A stretch of 64,000 nucleotides of DNA, from the NCBI GenBank assembly GCA_902785755.1, contig CACZZO010000002.1:186001-250000 (forward strand), read 5' to 3'. The notes beneath the pieces were generated by a model. The model was not told the origin of the DNA, did not search any database, and saw only the letters and a list, made by a program, of their open reading frames with translations. The stretch comes from an uncultured Bacteroidia bacterium (GTDB lineage Bacteria; Bacteroidota; Bacteroidia; Bacteroidales; F082). Positions 48,991 through 60,200 of the stretch are shown here, one piece after another; the stretch's first letter is position 1, and the number at the start of each line of letters is the position of its first letter. The position numbers and the translations under genes were made by a program.

Positions 48991-51804
48991 ATGAAAAAGA
49001 GGATTCTCGTTTTCTTGCTTTTCATGTTTAGCCTGATGTTGTTTGCTCCTTCAATTCAGGCTCAGAAAAAGTCTAAAGTTACGAATAAAACTGTCATAAT
49101 CAACGGCAAGGAGTATTACAAGCATTATGTGACAAATGGCGAAACCCTTTATGGCCTGTCGAAAGCCTACAAGGTTCCTGTGGAGGAGATAATTAGGTTG
49201 AATCCTTTTGTTGAGAAAGGCTTACAGGCTGGTCACAGAGTCCTCCTTCCTATCAAAGTGAAGCCGAAGCAGAATCCAAAACCGAAACCGAAACCGGCTG
49301 ATAAACCCAAGACGGATTCCGTTTCGCCACCCAAGGAAACACCCAAAGTTGACCCGATACCCGAGCCTAAACCCGAGCCAAAGGTCGAACCCGAACCCGA
49401 GCCGAAGGTTGAACCTGAACCTGAGCCACAGGTCGAACCCGAACCCGAGCCGAAGGTTGAACCCGAACCCGAGCCGAAGGTTGAACCCGAACCCGAGCCA
49501 AAGGTCGAACCCGAACCTGAGCCAATAGTTGAACCCGAACCTGAACCAATAGTTGAACTCGAACCTGAACCAATAGTTGAACCCGAACTCGAGCCAAAGG
49601 TCGAACCCGAACCTGAGCCAAAGGTTGAACCCGAACCTGAGCCAAGGGTCGAACCCGAACCTGAACCAATAGTTGAACCCGAACCCGAGCCAAAGGTCGA
49701 ACCCGAACCTGAGCCAAAGGTTGAACCCGAACCTGAGCCAAAGGTTGAACCCGAGCCGAAGGAGGAGCAAGTTGCGCCCCAGACCCCAGTTATCGATCCT
49801 GAGAAAAAGCCAAGGATTACTTTCAATGATAAGGAGTATTACTTGCACGATGTGAAATCGGGCGAGACTTTGGAGGCCATTTCCGAGGCCTATCATATTT
49901 CCGTCGAAAAACTTGTGCAATACAATCCCGATTTGAAGCATGGCTTGAAAGTCGGTTTGGTGCTGGGTATCCCTGTTCAAACCGAATCCGATGAAAGTGA
50001 AGCACAGGTGGCAGAACATCAAGAGGTTACGGAAACGGTGAAGCCAGTTTCGAACGAAACGATAGCGTTGGTTTCGCCAGAGGGCCTCTACACTTTGCAG
50101 CCCAAGGAAGACTTGTATGACGTTGCCAAAAGGTTCGGCGTGGATTTGTCCGACCTGAAAACCATCAATCCTGAGCTGAACAACAATCCCAAGCGCGGAA
50201 CAATGATTGAAATCCCGAAAATCATCAACGAGAATGATTACATTGTGCATCATTGCGAGAAAAACGAGCGGGTGACTTCCTTGCTGAGGCGATGGAAAGT
50301 CAGTGAGTCGGAATTTAGGAAAAAGAATGTTTCGGTTGGGTCGCATGTGTTTGTGAATCAAGTGGTTCTTATTCCTATCGAGCCTATTTCAGATTTCTAT
50401 TGGATTAAGAATGACATGGAATTGGTGGATGAGGAAGAACCTTCGACACACGCCGAACCGAAGTTTGACTTTGATGCAGAAATGGGCGAGATTCCCGTTT
50501 GCGTCGCTTCGCCCGAAAATGTGCAGAAGCGGTATAATGTAGCCCTGATGGTTCCGCTGTTTTTGCAAGACATTGACAACATTGAGGTTACGAAGGAAAA
50601 GGCCAAGAATCAGAAATCGCGCTCATTGGGGTTCTTGCAGTATTATGAAGGCTTTGTGATGGCCGCCGAAGCACTTGAGAAACAAGGCTTGAAGGTAGAT
50701 TTGACCGTCATTGACGTGACGGACAATGTGGCTTCAGCCGAAAGTGCTTTGCGCCAGATTAGGGGCAAGGACTTGGATTTGATTGTAGGGCCGTTTTTCG
50801 GCAGGTCGTTTTCCGTCATAGAGGAGTACGCCAAGGCCAACGACATCGTCGTGGTCAATCCTTTGTCGACGCGCGTGTCGGTGATTGCCGACAACCCGAA
50901 TGTGGTCAAGGTGAAGCCGGGCGACTTGGGCTTGGTGCTTACCATCTCCAATTTGGTGAAAAACAACTATTCCGATGCCAATGTGTTCATCGTCAGTCGT
51001 GAGAAGGCCTCTGACTCGACTTTCCTGAACCAGTTGGAGCATCATCTCAATCTGGCCGTCCAAGACGAGGTTACGGTTTCGGGCAATGAGTTCTTGCACT
51101 TTGCCCGCAACGAGAGTGAACGCTTGGAAATGGGCAGCCGTTTGGTGTCGACCGTCGATGTGGAGGGTCAGGTGTATTCGACCGACGACTTCCGTAACGG
51201 CAGCATGGACAAGGTGGTGCTGGCCAATCCAATCAAACGGTATGAATATAGCGACATGGGCAAACTGAAATCGCAGCTTTCGGGCGTGCGTACCAACCTG
51301 ATTGTCGCCTACGGCGATGACAATGTGTTTGCTACCGGGATGCTGAACTCGTTGAGCACCGAGGCCGACCGTTTCCCCATTACCTTGGTTTGCGCTCCCG
51401 ACTGGTCGCAGTTTGAGAAATTGCTTGTCGACAACCTGCTGAAAATGAACGCTATCTATGCCAGTGATTATTTCATTGACTACGAGAGCGATGCGGCAAA
51501 ACAGTTTGTTCGTCGCTTCAGGAGCAAATACATGGGCGAGCCTCAAAAATACGCTTTCGAGGGCTACGATTTGGGCTATTATTTCCTTAGTGCCTTGATG
51601 CAATATGGCAGCGACGACCTTTTAGGCTGCCTGCATTGTTGCCAAATCCCAATGTTGCACACGAATTACCGTTTTTATTACAAGAACTACTTGGACAAGG
51701 GCGGCAACTATGGCAAGGAGAACCTGTATTGGAACCTTTATCAATTTGATAACGAGTTGATTAAACTTGTTCCAGTGGATCCTTTTAAGAGAGGTGAGCA
51801 ATGA
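48991..51804 (+). CDS. PBP1 and LysM domain protein with Pro-Glu repeat
   Basis: 937 residues with a signal peptide ending SIQAQ. LysM 1 at about 46-90 ([20 protein letters not shown]), a stiff region of about 16 eight-residue units of type KVEPEPEP (residues 131-258), LysM 2 at about 285-330, two further LysM-like units (about 365-460), and a periplasmic-binding-protein type 1 domain from about 530 to the end ([14 protein letters not shown], then [11 protein letters not shown]). It probably binds peptidoglycan and a small ligand in the periplasm; the ligand is unknown. It follows guaA by 28 bases, and its stop overlaps the next start. Confidence 0.88.
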   Translation: MKKRILVFLLFMFSLMLFAPSIQAQKKSKVTNKTVIINGKEYYKHYVTNGETLYGLSKAYKVPVEEIIRLNPFVEKGLQAGHRVLLPIKVKPKQNPKPKPKPADKPKTDSVSPPKETPKVDPIPEPKPEPKVEPEPEPKVEPEPEPQVEPEPEPKVEPEPEPKVEPEPEPKVEPEPEPIVEPEPEPIVELEPEPIVEPELEPKVEPEPEPKVEPEPEPRVEPEPEPIVEPEPEPKVEPEPEPKVEPEPEPKVEPEPKEEQVAPQTPVIDPEKKPRITFNDKEYYLHDVKSGETLEAISEAYHISVEKLVQYNPDLKHGLKVGLVLGIPVQTESDESEAQVAEHQEVTETVKPVSNETIALVSPEGLYTLQPKEDLYDVAKRFGVDLSDLKTINPELNNNPKRGTMIEIPKIINENDYIVHHCEKNERVTSLLRRWKVSESEFRKKNVSVGSHVFVNQVVLIPIEPISDFYWIKNDMELVDEEEPSTHAEPKFDFDAEMGEIPVCVASPENVQKRYNVALMVPLFLQDIDNIEVTKEKAKNQKSRSLGFLQYYEGFVMAAEALEKQGLKVDLTVIDVTDNVASAESALRQIRGKDLDLIVGPFFGRSFSVIEEYAKANDIVVVNPLSTRVSVIADNPNVVKVKPGDLGLVLTISNLVKNNYSDANVFIVSREKASDSTFLNQLEHHLNLAVQDEVTVSGNEFLHFARNESERLEMGSRLVSTVDVEGQVYSTDDFRNGSMDKVVLANPIKRYEYSDMGKLKSQLSGVRTNLIVAYGDDNVFATGMLNSLSTEADRFPITLVCAPDWSQFEKLLVDNLLKMNAIYASDYFIDYESDAAKQFVRRFRSKYMGEPQKYAFEGYDLGYYFLSALMQYGSDDLLGCLHCCQIPMLHTNYRFYYKNYLDKGGNYGKENLYWNLYQFDNELIKLVPVDPFKRGEQ
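49381..49764 (+). repeat. 24-bp coding tandem repeat
   Basis: About 16 units of 24 bases encode KVEPEPEP with K, Q, I or R at the first place and rare E-to-L changes. Bases are alike from unit to unit (GAACCCGAACC core), so slippage could change its length. Confidence 0.9.
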
Positions 51805-52469
51805 TGAAATGGCAAATTCTTTGTTTCGTGGCTGTTTTGGTGGGCTTCGCTTCGTGTAGTGACGGTGTGGAGAAGGCCTATTGGGAAAACGGCAACCTGA
51901 AATCGGAACTGCGCTATGTGGACGGCAAGCTCAACGGCGAATGTGTTTGGTATTTCACCAACGGGCAGAAGTCGTTGCAGGCCATCTATAAAGATGATGT
52001 ATTGGAAGGCCATCTCATGCGCTGGCACGCGAATGGCCAAATCGAGTCGGACTGCTGGTACAAGCAGGGGCAGTTGGACAGCGTTTGCCGCACCTATTCC
52101 GAAATGGGCAACTTGGCCTCGGAGGAGATTTACGTCGATGGCAAACTCAGCGGGGAAATCAGGAAATGGTACGACAACGGGCAGGTTTTCCAAGAAGGCC
52201 AGTATGTGGACGGCATGATGGACGGCTCGTGGTTCATCTTTTATCCCGAGGGGCAATTGGCGGCCAAGGCGGAGTACAAAATGGGCACCGGAAAACAGAT
52301 TTGCTACGCCGAATCGGGCTACAAATGCCTCGAAGTGCCCTACGTCGGCAATGTGAAGCACGGAAAGGAGATTTACTACAATCCCGATGGAACAGTGATG
52401 AAAATCGTTGAGTATGAGCAAGGTGAAGTGGTTTTTGAGGACAACGACCCGCAAAATGAGGTCAAGTAA
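51801..52469 (+). CDS. YwqK/MORN-repeat lipoprotein
   Basis: 222 residues. Lipobox GFASCSDG. The rest is about seven MORN-like units ([36 protein letters not shown] and similar), the YwqK antitoxin-repeat pattern. A role as antitoxin is not supported here: no toxin is next to it. In Bacteroidota, lipoproteins of this kind are common and their function is unknown. ATGA overlap with the PBP1-LysM gene indicates coupled translation and a shared job at the envelope. Confidence 0.8.
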   Translation: MMKWQILCFVAVLVGFASCSDGVEKAYWENGNLKSELRYVDGKLNGECVWYFTNGQKSLQAIYKDDVLEGHLMRWHANGQIESDCWYKQGQLDSVCRTYSEMGNLASEEIYVDGKLSGEIRKWYDNGQVFQEGQYVDGMMDGSWFIFYPEGQLAAKAEYKMGTGKQICYAESGYKCLEVPYVGNVKHGKEIYYNPDGTVMKIVEYEQGEVVFEDNDPQNEVK

Positions 52470-52523
52470 AAGAGGAAAAAGAAAATATTTCACATAATTT
52501 GGAAATTGTTCAAATAAAAATCC

Positions 52524-52532
52524 TAACTTTGC
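52524..52532 (+). promoter_or_regulatory. -7 box TAACTTTGC of gdhA
   Basis: Consensus box; TTTG at 52498-52501 lies 22 bases upstream. The leader is about 57 bases. Confidence 0.65.
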
Positions 52533-52594
52533 AGCGATTTAATAGGAACAAACAACTTTCTAAACGTTAAATAAACCTTAATTAAAGTCAAAAA

Positions 52595-53938
52595 ATGAAA
52601 GTCAATGAAATTATGACCGCTCTGGAAGCCAAGCATCCGGGCGAAAATGAGTACTTACAGGCCGTTCGCGAAGTCCTGGAAACCATCGAAGAAGAATACA
52701 ACAAGCACCCCGAATTCGAGGCCGCTAAGATTGTCGAGCGCATTGTTGAGCCCGACCGTATCTTCAAGTTCCGCGTTGTGTGGGTTGACGATAAAGGTCA
52801 GACCCAGGTCAACCTCGGCTACCGTGTGCAGTACAACGCTGCCCTCGGCGCCTACAAAGGTGGTCTCCGCTTCCACCCCAAAGTAAACGAGTCAATGCTG
52901 AAGTTCTTGGGCTTTGAACAGATCTTCAAGAACAGCTTGACCAACCTGCCTCTCGGCGGTGGTAAGGGTGGTGCCGACTTCGATCCTACAGGAAAGAGCG
53001 ACGCTGAAATCATGCGTTTCTGCCAAGCCTTCGTCTACGAACTGTGGCGCAACATTGGTCCCGACCAAGACAGCCCCGCTGGTGACGTTGGCGTTGGTGG
53101 CCGTGAGATTGGCTACATGTACGGTATGTACAAGAAGCTGGCCCGTGAGCACTCGACTGGTGCTTTGACTGGCAAGAGCTATGGCTGGGGTGGTTCCCTC
53201 ATGCGTCCCGAGGCCACTGGTTTCGGCGCTGTCTACTATGTGAAGCACATGGTGGAAGAGAAGGGTGATACCCTCGAAGGTAAGCGCGTGGCCCTCTCCG
53301 GCTTCGGTAACGTGGCTTGGGGTGCTGCCCAGAAGGCTTGCGAATTCGGCGCCAAGGTGGTCGCCATCAGCGGTCCCGACGGTGTGTGCGAACTGCCCGA
53401 AGGTATCAACGCTGAGATGATCAACTACATGCTTGACATGCGTGCCTCGAACCGTAACAAGGTCCAAGACATGGCCGACAAGTTCCCCGGCAAGGCCGTC
53501 TTCACTCCTGGCAAGAAGGCTTGGAGCGTGAAGTGCGACATTGCTATGCCTTGCGCTTTCCAAAACGAACTTGCTGAAGATGATGCCAAGGAACTGATCG
53601 CCAACGGCGTGAAGTATGTGGCTGAAGTCTCCAACATGGGTTGCCAACCTGGTGCCATTGCCGCTTTCCAAGCTGCCAAGATCCCGTTCGGTCCTGGTAA
53701 GGCTGTCAACGCCGGTGGTGTTGCCACCTCTGGCCTTGAAATCTGCCAGAACGCCGGTCACATCAACTGGACTGCAAAGGAAGTTGATGAGAAGCTGAAG
53801 AAGATCATGAGCGACATCTATGACCAATGCGTGAAATACGGCAAGCAAGCCGATGGCACCATCAACTATGTGAAGGGTGCTAACATCGCTGGCTTCATGC
53901 GTGTTGCCCACGCCATGATGGCTCAAGGTATCATCTAA
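52595..53938 (+). CDS. gdhA: NADP-type glutamate dehydrogenase
   Basis: Forms glutamate from 2-oxoglutarate and ammonia. 447 residues, the length of hexameric NADP enzymes. KGGLRFHPKVNESMLKFLGF, the catalytic Lys in PLGGGKGGADFDP, and the nucleotide fold LSGFGNVAWGAAQ. The Rossmann loop has SGPDGVCELP, lacking the acidic residue of NAD-type enzymes, and TGKSYGWGGSLMRPEATG is the GDH hinge. Codon use is biased as in highly expressed genes, and the ends carry a promoter and a strong terminator. Confidence 0.96.
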   Translation: MKVNEIMTALEAKHPGENEYLQAVREVLETIEEEYNKHPEFEAAKIVERIVEPDRIFKFRVVWVDDKGQTQVNLGYRVQYNAALGAYKGGLRFHPKVNESMLKFLGFEQIFKNSLTNLPLGGGKGGADFDPTGKSDAEIMRFCQAFVYELWRNIGPDQDSPAGDVGVGGREIGYMYGMYKKLAREHSTGALTGKSYGWGGSLMRPEATGFGAVYYVKHMVEEKGDTLEGKRVALSGFGNVAWGAAQKACEFGAKVVAISGPDGVCELPEGINAEMINYMLDMRASNRNKVQDMADKFPGKAVFTPGKKAWSVKCDIAMPCAFQNELAEDDAKELIANGVKYVAEVSNMGCQPGAIAAFQAAKIPFGPGKAVNAGGVATSGLEICQNAGHINWTAKEVDEKLKKIMSDIYDQCVKYGKQADGTINYVKGANIAGFMRVAHAMMAQGII

Positions 53939-53954
53939 TTCCAGAGCGAAAAAG

Positions 53955-53995
53955 GTTTTGCAAGGCGGTCAGCATTGGCCGCCTTGCTTTTTTTG
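53955..53995 (+). terminator. Rho-independent terminator after gdhA
   Basis: GCAAGGCGGTC (53960-53970) and GGCCGCCTTGC (53977-53987) form a strong stem, followed by seven Ts. Confidence 0.92.
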
Positions 53996-54041
53996 TCTTT
54001 TGGGGAATAGCTTTTTTTCTTGACTTTCCCGAAAAATTCCC

Positions 54042-54050
54042 TATCTTTGC
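54042..54050 (+). promoter_or_regulatory. -7 box TATCTTTGC of the adhesin gene
   Basis: Perfect consensus with TTGAC 22 bases upstream (54020). Leader of about 47 bases to the ATG at 54104. Confidence 0.65.
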
Positions 54051-54103
54051 ACCCGACAAATAGTTCTTTAATTTATTATTTACAAACAAAATCAACCCTA
54101 ACC

Positions 54104-54286
54104 ATGGACACAAACTTACATCAAAATGCAAAGGCGCCCATGATTGCCTTGATTAAAACCAAAAACATCATGAACAACAACCTGAAAACCAAAACAAAAC
54201 GCGCCGCCGCGCTGCTCTTGATGCTCGCGGCGGCGGCAGCGGAACGCAAACCGACCCCTACATCATCCTCTCCATCGACCACATGA
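54104..54286 (+). pseudogene. Signal-peptide segment of the adhesin, out of frame with the rest
   Basis: From the ATG at 54104, or more likely 54170, this frame encodes NNNLKTKTKRAAALLLMLAA, a clear signal peptide, then runs into ERKPTPTSSS and a TGA at 54284-54286. The next frame over reads GTQTDPYIILSIDH just before the large adhesin frame, the usual start of a mature protein of this type. One extra G near 54241 would join them as MLAAAAAGTQTDPY. So one base appears to be missing here, by mutation or by sequencing error. Confidence 0.7.
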
Positions 54287-57200
54287 ACCAATTGGCCGAA
54301 TACACCGGCAGCACCCAAGGCTTGCACTTCCGCCTTGATGCCGACTTGGACTATAAGGACGAAAATGGCGTAAATGGCTGGAATGGCGTAAATGGCTTGG
54401 GACTGGGGTTCAAAACTATCGCACACTTTTCAGGCACATTCGATGGGAATGGGCATTACATCAGTAATGCGTGGGTGTCAGGTAGTGGTCGTGACCATCA
54501 TGGATTATTCGGGACATTGGATCTCTACGGCACAATAAAGAATCTAAATCTTGTAAATTTAGAAATAATAGGCCTTGTTAATGTTGGAGGAATTGTGGGA
54601 GCAATAGAGGGCGGTTATGTTATTAATTGTAAATTATACAATTGCTTTATCATGAGTACCAATTATGTTGGAGGAATTGCAGGCTATATCAATCCCCAAT
54701 TAATATTCTCTGTAAAAGATTGCGTCGTTGACGAGTACTCGACAGTCTCTGGCATCGGCATCACAAATAATAGTAGTATAGGAGGCATTGTAGGCTATAT
54801 GATTATAGATCATTATGCCATCGAAAACAATTATTTTTTGGGTGAGTTGAAGTTGGATGATGTCAATCATTTTCCCCAAGGGATTATCGTAGGAAATATT
54901 CCTGGATACGATCGTAATATCAATTACTATAACCCTGAACTCAATTCGGAATTGCCGTCTTCTGCGGTAGAGGGTGCCACGCCGGTCTATGGCATATATG
55001 ACTGGCAAAAAGTAACTGAGGTTGTAAGCGGCGAGGTGTTATCAATACCGGTAACTCCTAATAGCACTAATTCTGATACAATCGGATACGCGATGCCTGA
55101 CACTACCATCGTTTTGCGTCAGAATCCGGCCGAAGGCTATGCTTGCAGCGATTTCACGGCCCAGGGTGCAACGCTCACGCATGTTTCCAACGACATCTAC
55201 TCTTTTGTAATGCCAAACAATTCGGTCACCATCTCGGCTACCTTGTGTGAGCCTATCGCCATCACTAATTCTCCCTATTTCGAGGACTTTGAAAGTCCCG
55301 CCGGAACCCTTTGGACGCGAGCAGGCCCTATCGCCGATTGCTGGAAGGGATACGCACGATATAGTGGCCATAAAGCCCCGCACAATTCCATCGGGAATTA
55401 CTATGCTCCTAATTATGTACACAGCGGCGTGCAATCCTTGTCGTTCTACAATATGGGCGAAAACTATGCCCTGTTTCCGGAGTTCAGCAATCCTATATAC
55501 GACCTGCAAGTCAGTTTCTGGATGAAGACGGATGGTGATAGTTCTACTGGTTCAGGTCAACTCCAATTGGGCTACATCACAGTCGAGGACGACGGCACCT
55601 GCAACACCTTCACGGAAATCGCCACATACTCCAACAATACTGACTCCATGGTGCAGTGTAGCACCACGTTGGAGAACGTGTCCGCCGAGGCACACCGTTT
55701 GGCTTTCAAGTGGAGCGCGACAAATTACATCTGCTTCATTGACGATGTGGAGATTTCCCTCAATCTTGCCCTCAAGCCCACCGACTTGACCTGTACCGAG
55801 GTGAGCGGCACCTCCGCCACCCTCACATGGACTTCCAACGCCGAAAGCTGGCAAATCATGCTGAACGACGACGAAACCAACCTCATCATGGCCGACACGA
55901 ACCCCTTCACGCTCACCGGCCTTGTGCCCGAAACGTTCTACACCGCCAAGGTGCGCTCCTATTGGGATTCCGACAACCAAAGCGAATGGAGCGACCCCGT
56001 AAGTTTCTCCACCAATGGGATTTGCCCCGAAGGCATGGTCTGCATCGGCAATGGCACGCAAACCAACAACAACCTGCCCACCAGCAACTATTACAAGTAC
56101 GGCCTGACCCAGCAAATCTACACCGCCGACGAAATCGGGCAGGCCGGCAGCATCACCTCCATCGAGTTCTTCAAGGCAAGTGCCTACACCATGACAAGAA
56201 ACTTGGACATCTACTTGGTGTGTACCGACAAGGACGAGTTTGAAAACACAAGCGACTGGATTCCCGTCACCGCCAACGACCTCGTCTTCAGCGGCGCCGT
56301 GACCTTCGCCGACCAAGACTGGACTACCATCACGCTTGACGAGCCTTTCAACTACTACGGCACGAGCAATGTGGCCGTCGTGGTGGACGACAACACCGGC
56401 GGTTTCTCATACAGCTTGCCTTTCCATGTCTTTTCGACCGAAAAGGAACAAACCATCTTATATTGCGATAGCAACAACAACTACGACCCGACGGCTTCGC
56501 CTGGCAATGCCATCAATACGATAAGCGAGAAAAACCGCATCCGCTTGGGCATGGAAGAGTTGCCCGGGTGTGAGCGTCCCACCCTGTTGGCTGTCGACAC
56601 CCTTGGTGCCACCTCCGCCACCCTCAGTTGGACGGAAAACGGCGAGGCCACGGCATGGCAAATCATGCTGAACGACGACCACACGAACCTCATCGAGGCC
56701 GACTCGAACCCCTTCACCTTGGACAGCCTCATCCCCGAAACCATCTACACCGCCAAGGTGCGCGCCCACTGCCCCGACGGCAACGGCATAAGCCTATGGA
56801 GCAGTCCCATCAGTTTCAATCCCACCCGAGCCTTCACCATCGGCGCAGGCACGGCCACTAATAACGACCTGCCCACCAACAACTTTTACAAGTATTCATA
56901 CACTCAGCAGATTTACACCACCGAGGAATTGGGCGAGGCTGGACTCATCGAGCGCATCGATTTCTTCAAGAACAGCACCGCTGCGTGCAACCGCAACTTG
57001 GACATCTACTTGGTAAGCACCGACAAGAGCAGTTTCGACGGCGGCAACGACTGGATTGTAACGACCGAAGAAGACCTCGTATTCAGCGGCACCGTAAACT
57101 TTGCCGACAAAGCCTGGACCATCATCACCTTCGACAAGCCCTTCATCTACAACGGCCTGCACAACGTGGCCATCATTGTTGACGACCATACGGGAGGTTT

Positions 57201-60200
57201 TGTAAGCCGAACGCCTTTCCTCGTCTTCGACGCGCCCAACCAAGCCCTTTCTTCCTATCACGACAAAGGAGAAAAGGCCGTGCTCGGGCAAAAGAACCAA
57301 ATCCGCCTGCTAAAGAGCGCGATGGGCGACTGCATCAACCCAACGATGCTCACCGCGAGCGAACTGAACTATTACGACGCCACGCTGACTTGGGAAGAAA
57401 ACGGCACTTCCACCGAATGGGTGGTCGATTATTGGTATCTGAACAGCAGCAACGAGGAAGTGCATAACCAACTGACCGTCGCGGACAGCACGATCTGCCT
57501 TATCGAAAACCTTAGCGATAACACCGAATACCACGCAAAGGTGCGCCCTGCCTGCGACGAAAACAAGTGGAGCAACACCGCCGTATTCACCACCTTGGAG
57601 GCCTGCTCAGTGCCCGTCATCACCCTCGGCACGGTGACCGCCACCACCGCCGAACTCTCTTGGAACGGTCTTAGCGAAGGCTACACCGTAATGTACAGGG
57701 AATCAATCGTAAGAGTCGCCGGAGAGTGGCAAACCCTCAGTGTGGGCGAAGCCACCGTCACCCTCACCAATCTCGTCCCCGAAGCCGACTATGAGGTGAA
57801 AGTTATCCCGTCCTGCGACGAAACCAAGGAAAGCCCCATACTGACCTTCACCACTGCCAATCCTTGCGAAGCGCCCACCAACCTTGCCGTCGGCAACATC
57901 ACGACTACCACCGCCGAAATCAGTTGGGACGGCATCAGCCTTTCGGGGTATGAGGTGGAATACTATACGGCTACCCTCATCGACACGTTGTTAAGCGAAG
58001 GCTTCGAAAGCGGCGAGTTGCCCCAAGGCTGGACCATAGAAGGCGACAACCAAGACCCAACCAAGACTTGGCGCGTGGGCGCGGGCGACGACCAAGCGTC
58101 AACCGGCACCCACAGCGGCGACTACAACGCCCTGATTACGCATAACAACAGGGATGAAGTGACCTACCTCATCATGCCCGCCTTCGACTTGGGCGACTAT
58201 GACAACGCGCAACTCTCTTTCTGGTATGTCAACAGGAATTGGGCTAGCGACATCGACGAAATCGGCGTTTTCTACCGCATCGGCACGGAAGGCGAATGGA
58301 ACGAACTGTGGAGCACCGCCGATGCGCACGCAACATGGACCAACCAAACCCTTGCCCTGACCGGCTTGGCCGACAACTACCAAATCGGCTTCAGGATGAT
58401 AGACCATTGGGGTCGTGGCGTAGGACTCGACGACATTGTTGTCTTCCATGAACTTGCCCCTGCGGGCGAGCCAATGACCCTCACCGTGGTGGAAGGCACC
58501 ACGGCCACCCTGACAGGCTTAGCCGACAACACCACCTACGAAGCGCGGGTGAAGGCCAACTGCTACGAGGCGGAATACAGCCAGCCTGTGGGCTTCACCA
58601 CGCCTGCCTGCCCCGCACCCGTGGCAACCCTCGGCACGGTGACCGCCACCACCGCAGAACTCAGTTGGACCGCCAGCCTTTGCGAAGGCTACACGGTGAA
58701 GTACAGGGAGATTCCCGTCCTCTTGGAAGAGCATTTTGACGGCGACGACGTGCCCGAAGGTTGGGCGTTTGGTAATATGTCTGATTTTTTGGGAATTGTA
58801 AATACCAACTTTGCGGGCATTGCGGCAAATGAGGTGATATTAACAGGGAATAATGATGACTTAATTTTTACGCCTGCCATCGACTTGTCGGGAATCAGCG
58901 AAGTCCAATTGTCTTTCAATTTTGCTACAAAACAACGGGATGTTGACTTTGACAATCTCTTTGAAATAGTCATTAAATCTTTCAAGGGCGACATTCATTC
59001 AATGATGGGCACATGGGAAACGATTGGCACATGGAGTTATCAGAATAATAAGAGTTTTCACAGAGAACATCTCAGCGTGACTACAGCCAACTCCCATATG
59101 GGTCAGAGCGATGTGAGGTTCGAGTTCTTGCTGTATAATAGAACTAATTCAAGTTTTATGTACCTTGACGACATCGTCATTGAAGGCTCCGGCGGCGAAT
59201 GGCAGACCCTTTCCGTTGCCGACACTGCCGTCACCCTCACCAATCTTAGCCCTAATTCAAGATATGAAGTGAAGGTGGTGCCCGATTGCGACGAGAACAA
59301 GGAAAGCGAACTGCTCACCTTCACCACGGCGGGGATGGAAACCTTCACCAAGGAAATCGTTGGCTACGGCGAAAGCAACGGCGGCTACTACTTGATTGCC
59401 TCGCCAGTTGTGGAACCCATCATGCCTTCCGAAGAGAACGGCTTCCTCACCAACGCCTTCGACCTCTACCGCTTCAACCAAAACGGCGTGAATGCCTTGG
59501 AATGGGAGAACTGGAAGGCAGAAGAGAACTACCACTACCCGATAGAGAACGGCAGGGGCTACCTCTACGCCAGCCACGACAGCACCACGCTCACCTTTAG
59601 CGGCACGCCCTACAGTGGCAACGGCCAAGTCACCCTTACCAAGACCGATGGCGTAACGTTTGAAGGCTGGAACCTTGTGGGCAATCCCTTCCCGACAATG
59701 GCCTTCATTGCCGACGGTCGCCCGTTCTACACTGTGAACGGCGATGGCAGCCAAATTATTGGCGTAGTCGGTCACTCTGTCGAAGTCATGGAAGCCATCT
59801 TCGTCGTTGCCGAAGAGGACGGCGAAACCATGACCTTCACCACCGAAATGCCAGCGTTGGGTGCCTCGCTTTCGCTGAATGTGATGGCCGCTGAGCCTTC
59901 TGACACGCCGACACATCGTGCTCCTACCGTCATCGACCGCGCCATCATCCGTTTCGGCGAAGGCCGCCAGTTGCCCAAGTTCCAACTCAACGGAAACAGC
60001 ACCAAGGTCTACATCCCGCAAGGCGGCATGGACTATGCAGTGGTGTGCAGCGAAGGCAAGGGCGAACTGCCCCTCAATTTCAAGGCCGCCAAAAACGGCA
60101 CTTACACGCTCTCGGTGAACATGGAAAACATGGATTTCGACTATCTGCATTTGATTGACAACCTCACCGGCGCGGATATTGACCTGCTGGCCGTTGAGCC

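Noticed and set aside
49381..49764. Regular 24-base repeats as a CRISPR array
   Set aside because: There are no unique spacers, the units abut, and they encode an in-frame Pro-Glu spacer of a larger protein.
49222..50361. Long open frames on the - strand across the Pro-Glu repeat
   Set aside because: They come from the low-complexity 24-base repeat, give [13 protein letters not shown] or [11 protein letters not shown] peptides, lack a promoter, and lie opposite a well-supported gene.
51801..52469. YwqK lipoprotein as antitoxin of a toxin-antitoxin pair
   Set aside because: It is exported and lipid-anchored, and neither neighbour is a toxin. The name reflects only the repeat.
52892..53926. 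344-codon open frame opposite gdhA
   Set aside because: The strong codon bias of gdhA removes stops from the other strand. The peptide has no recognisable motif, and gdhA has all its catalytic blocks.
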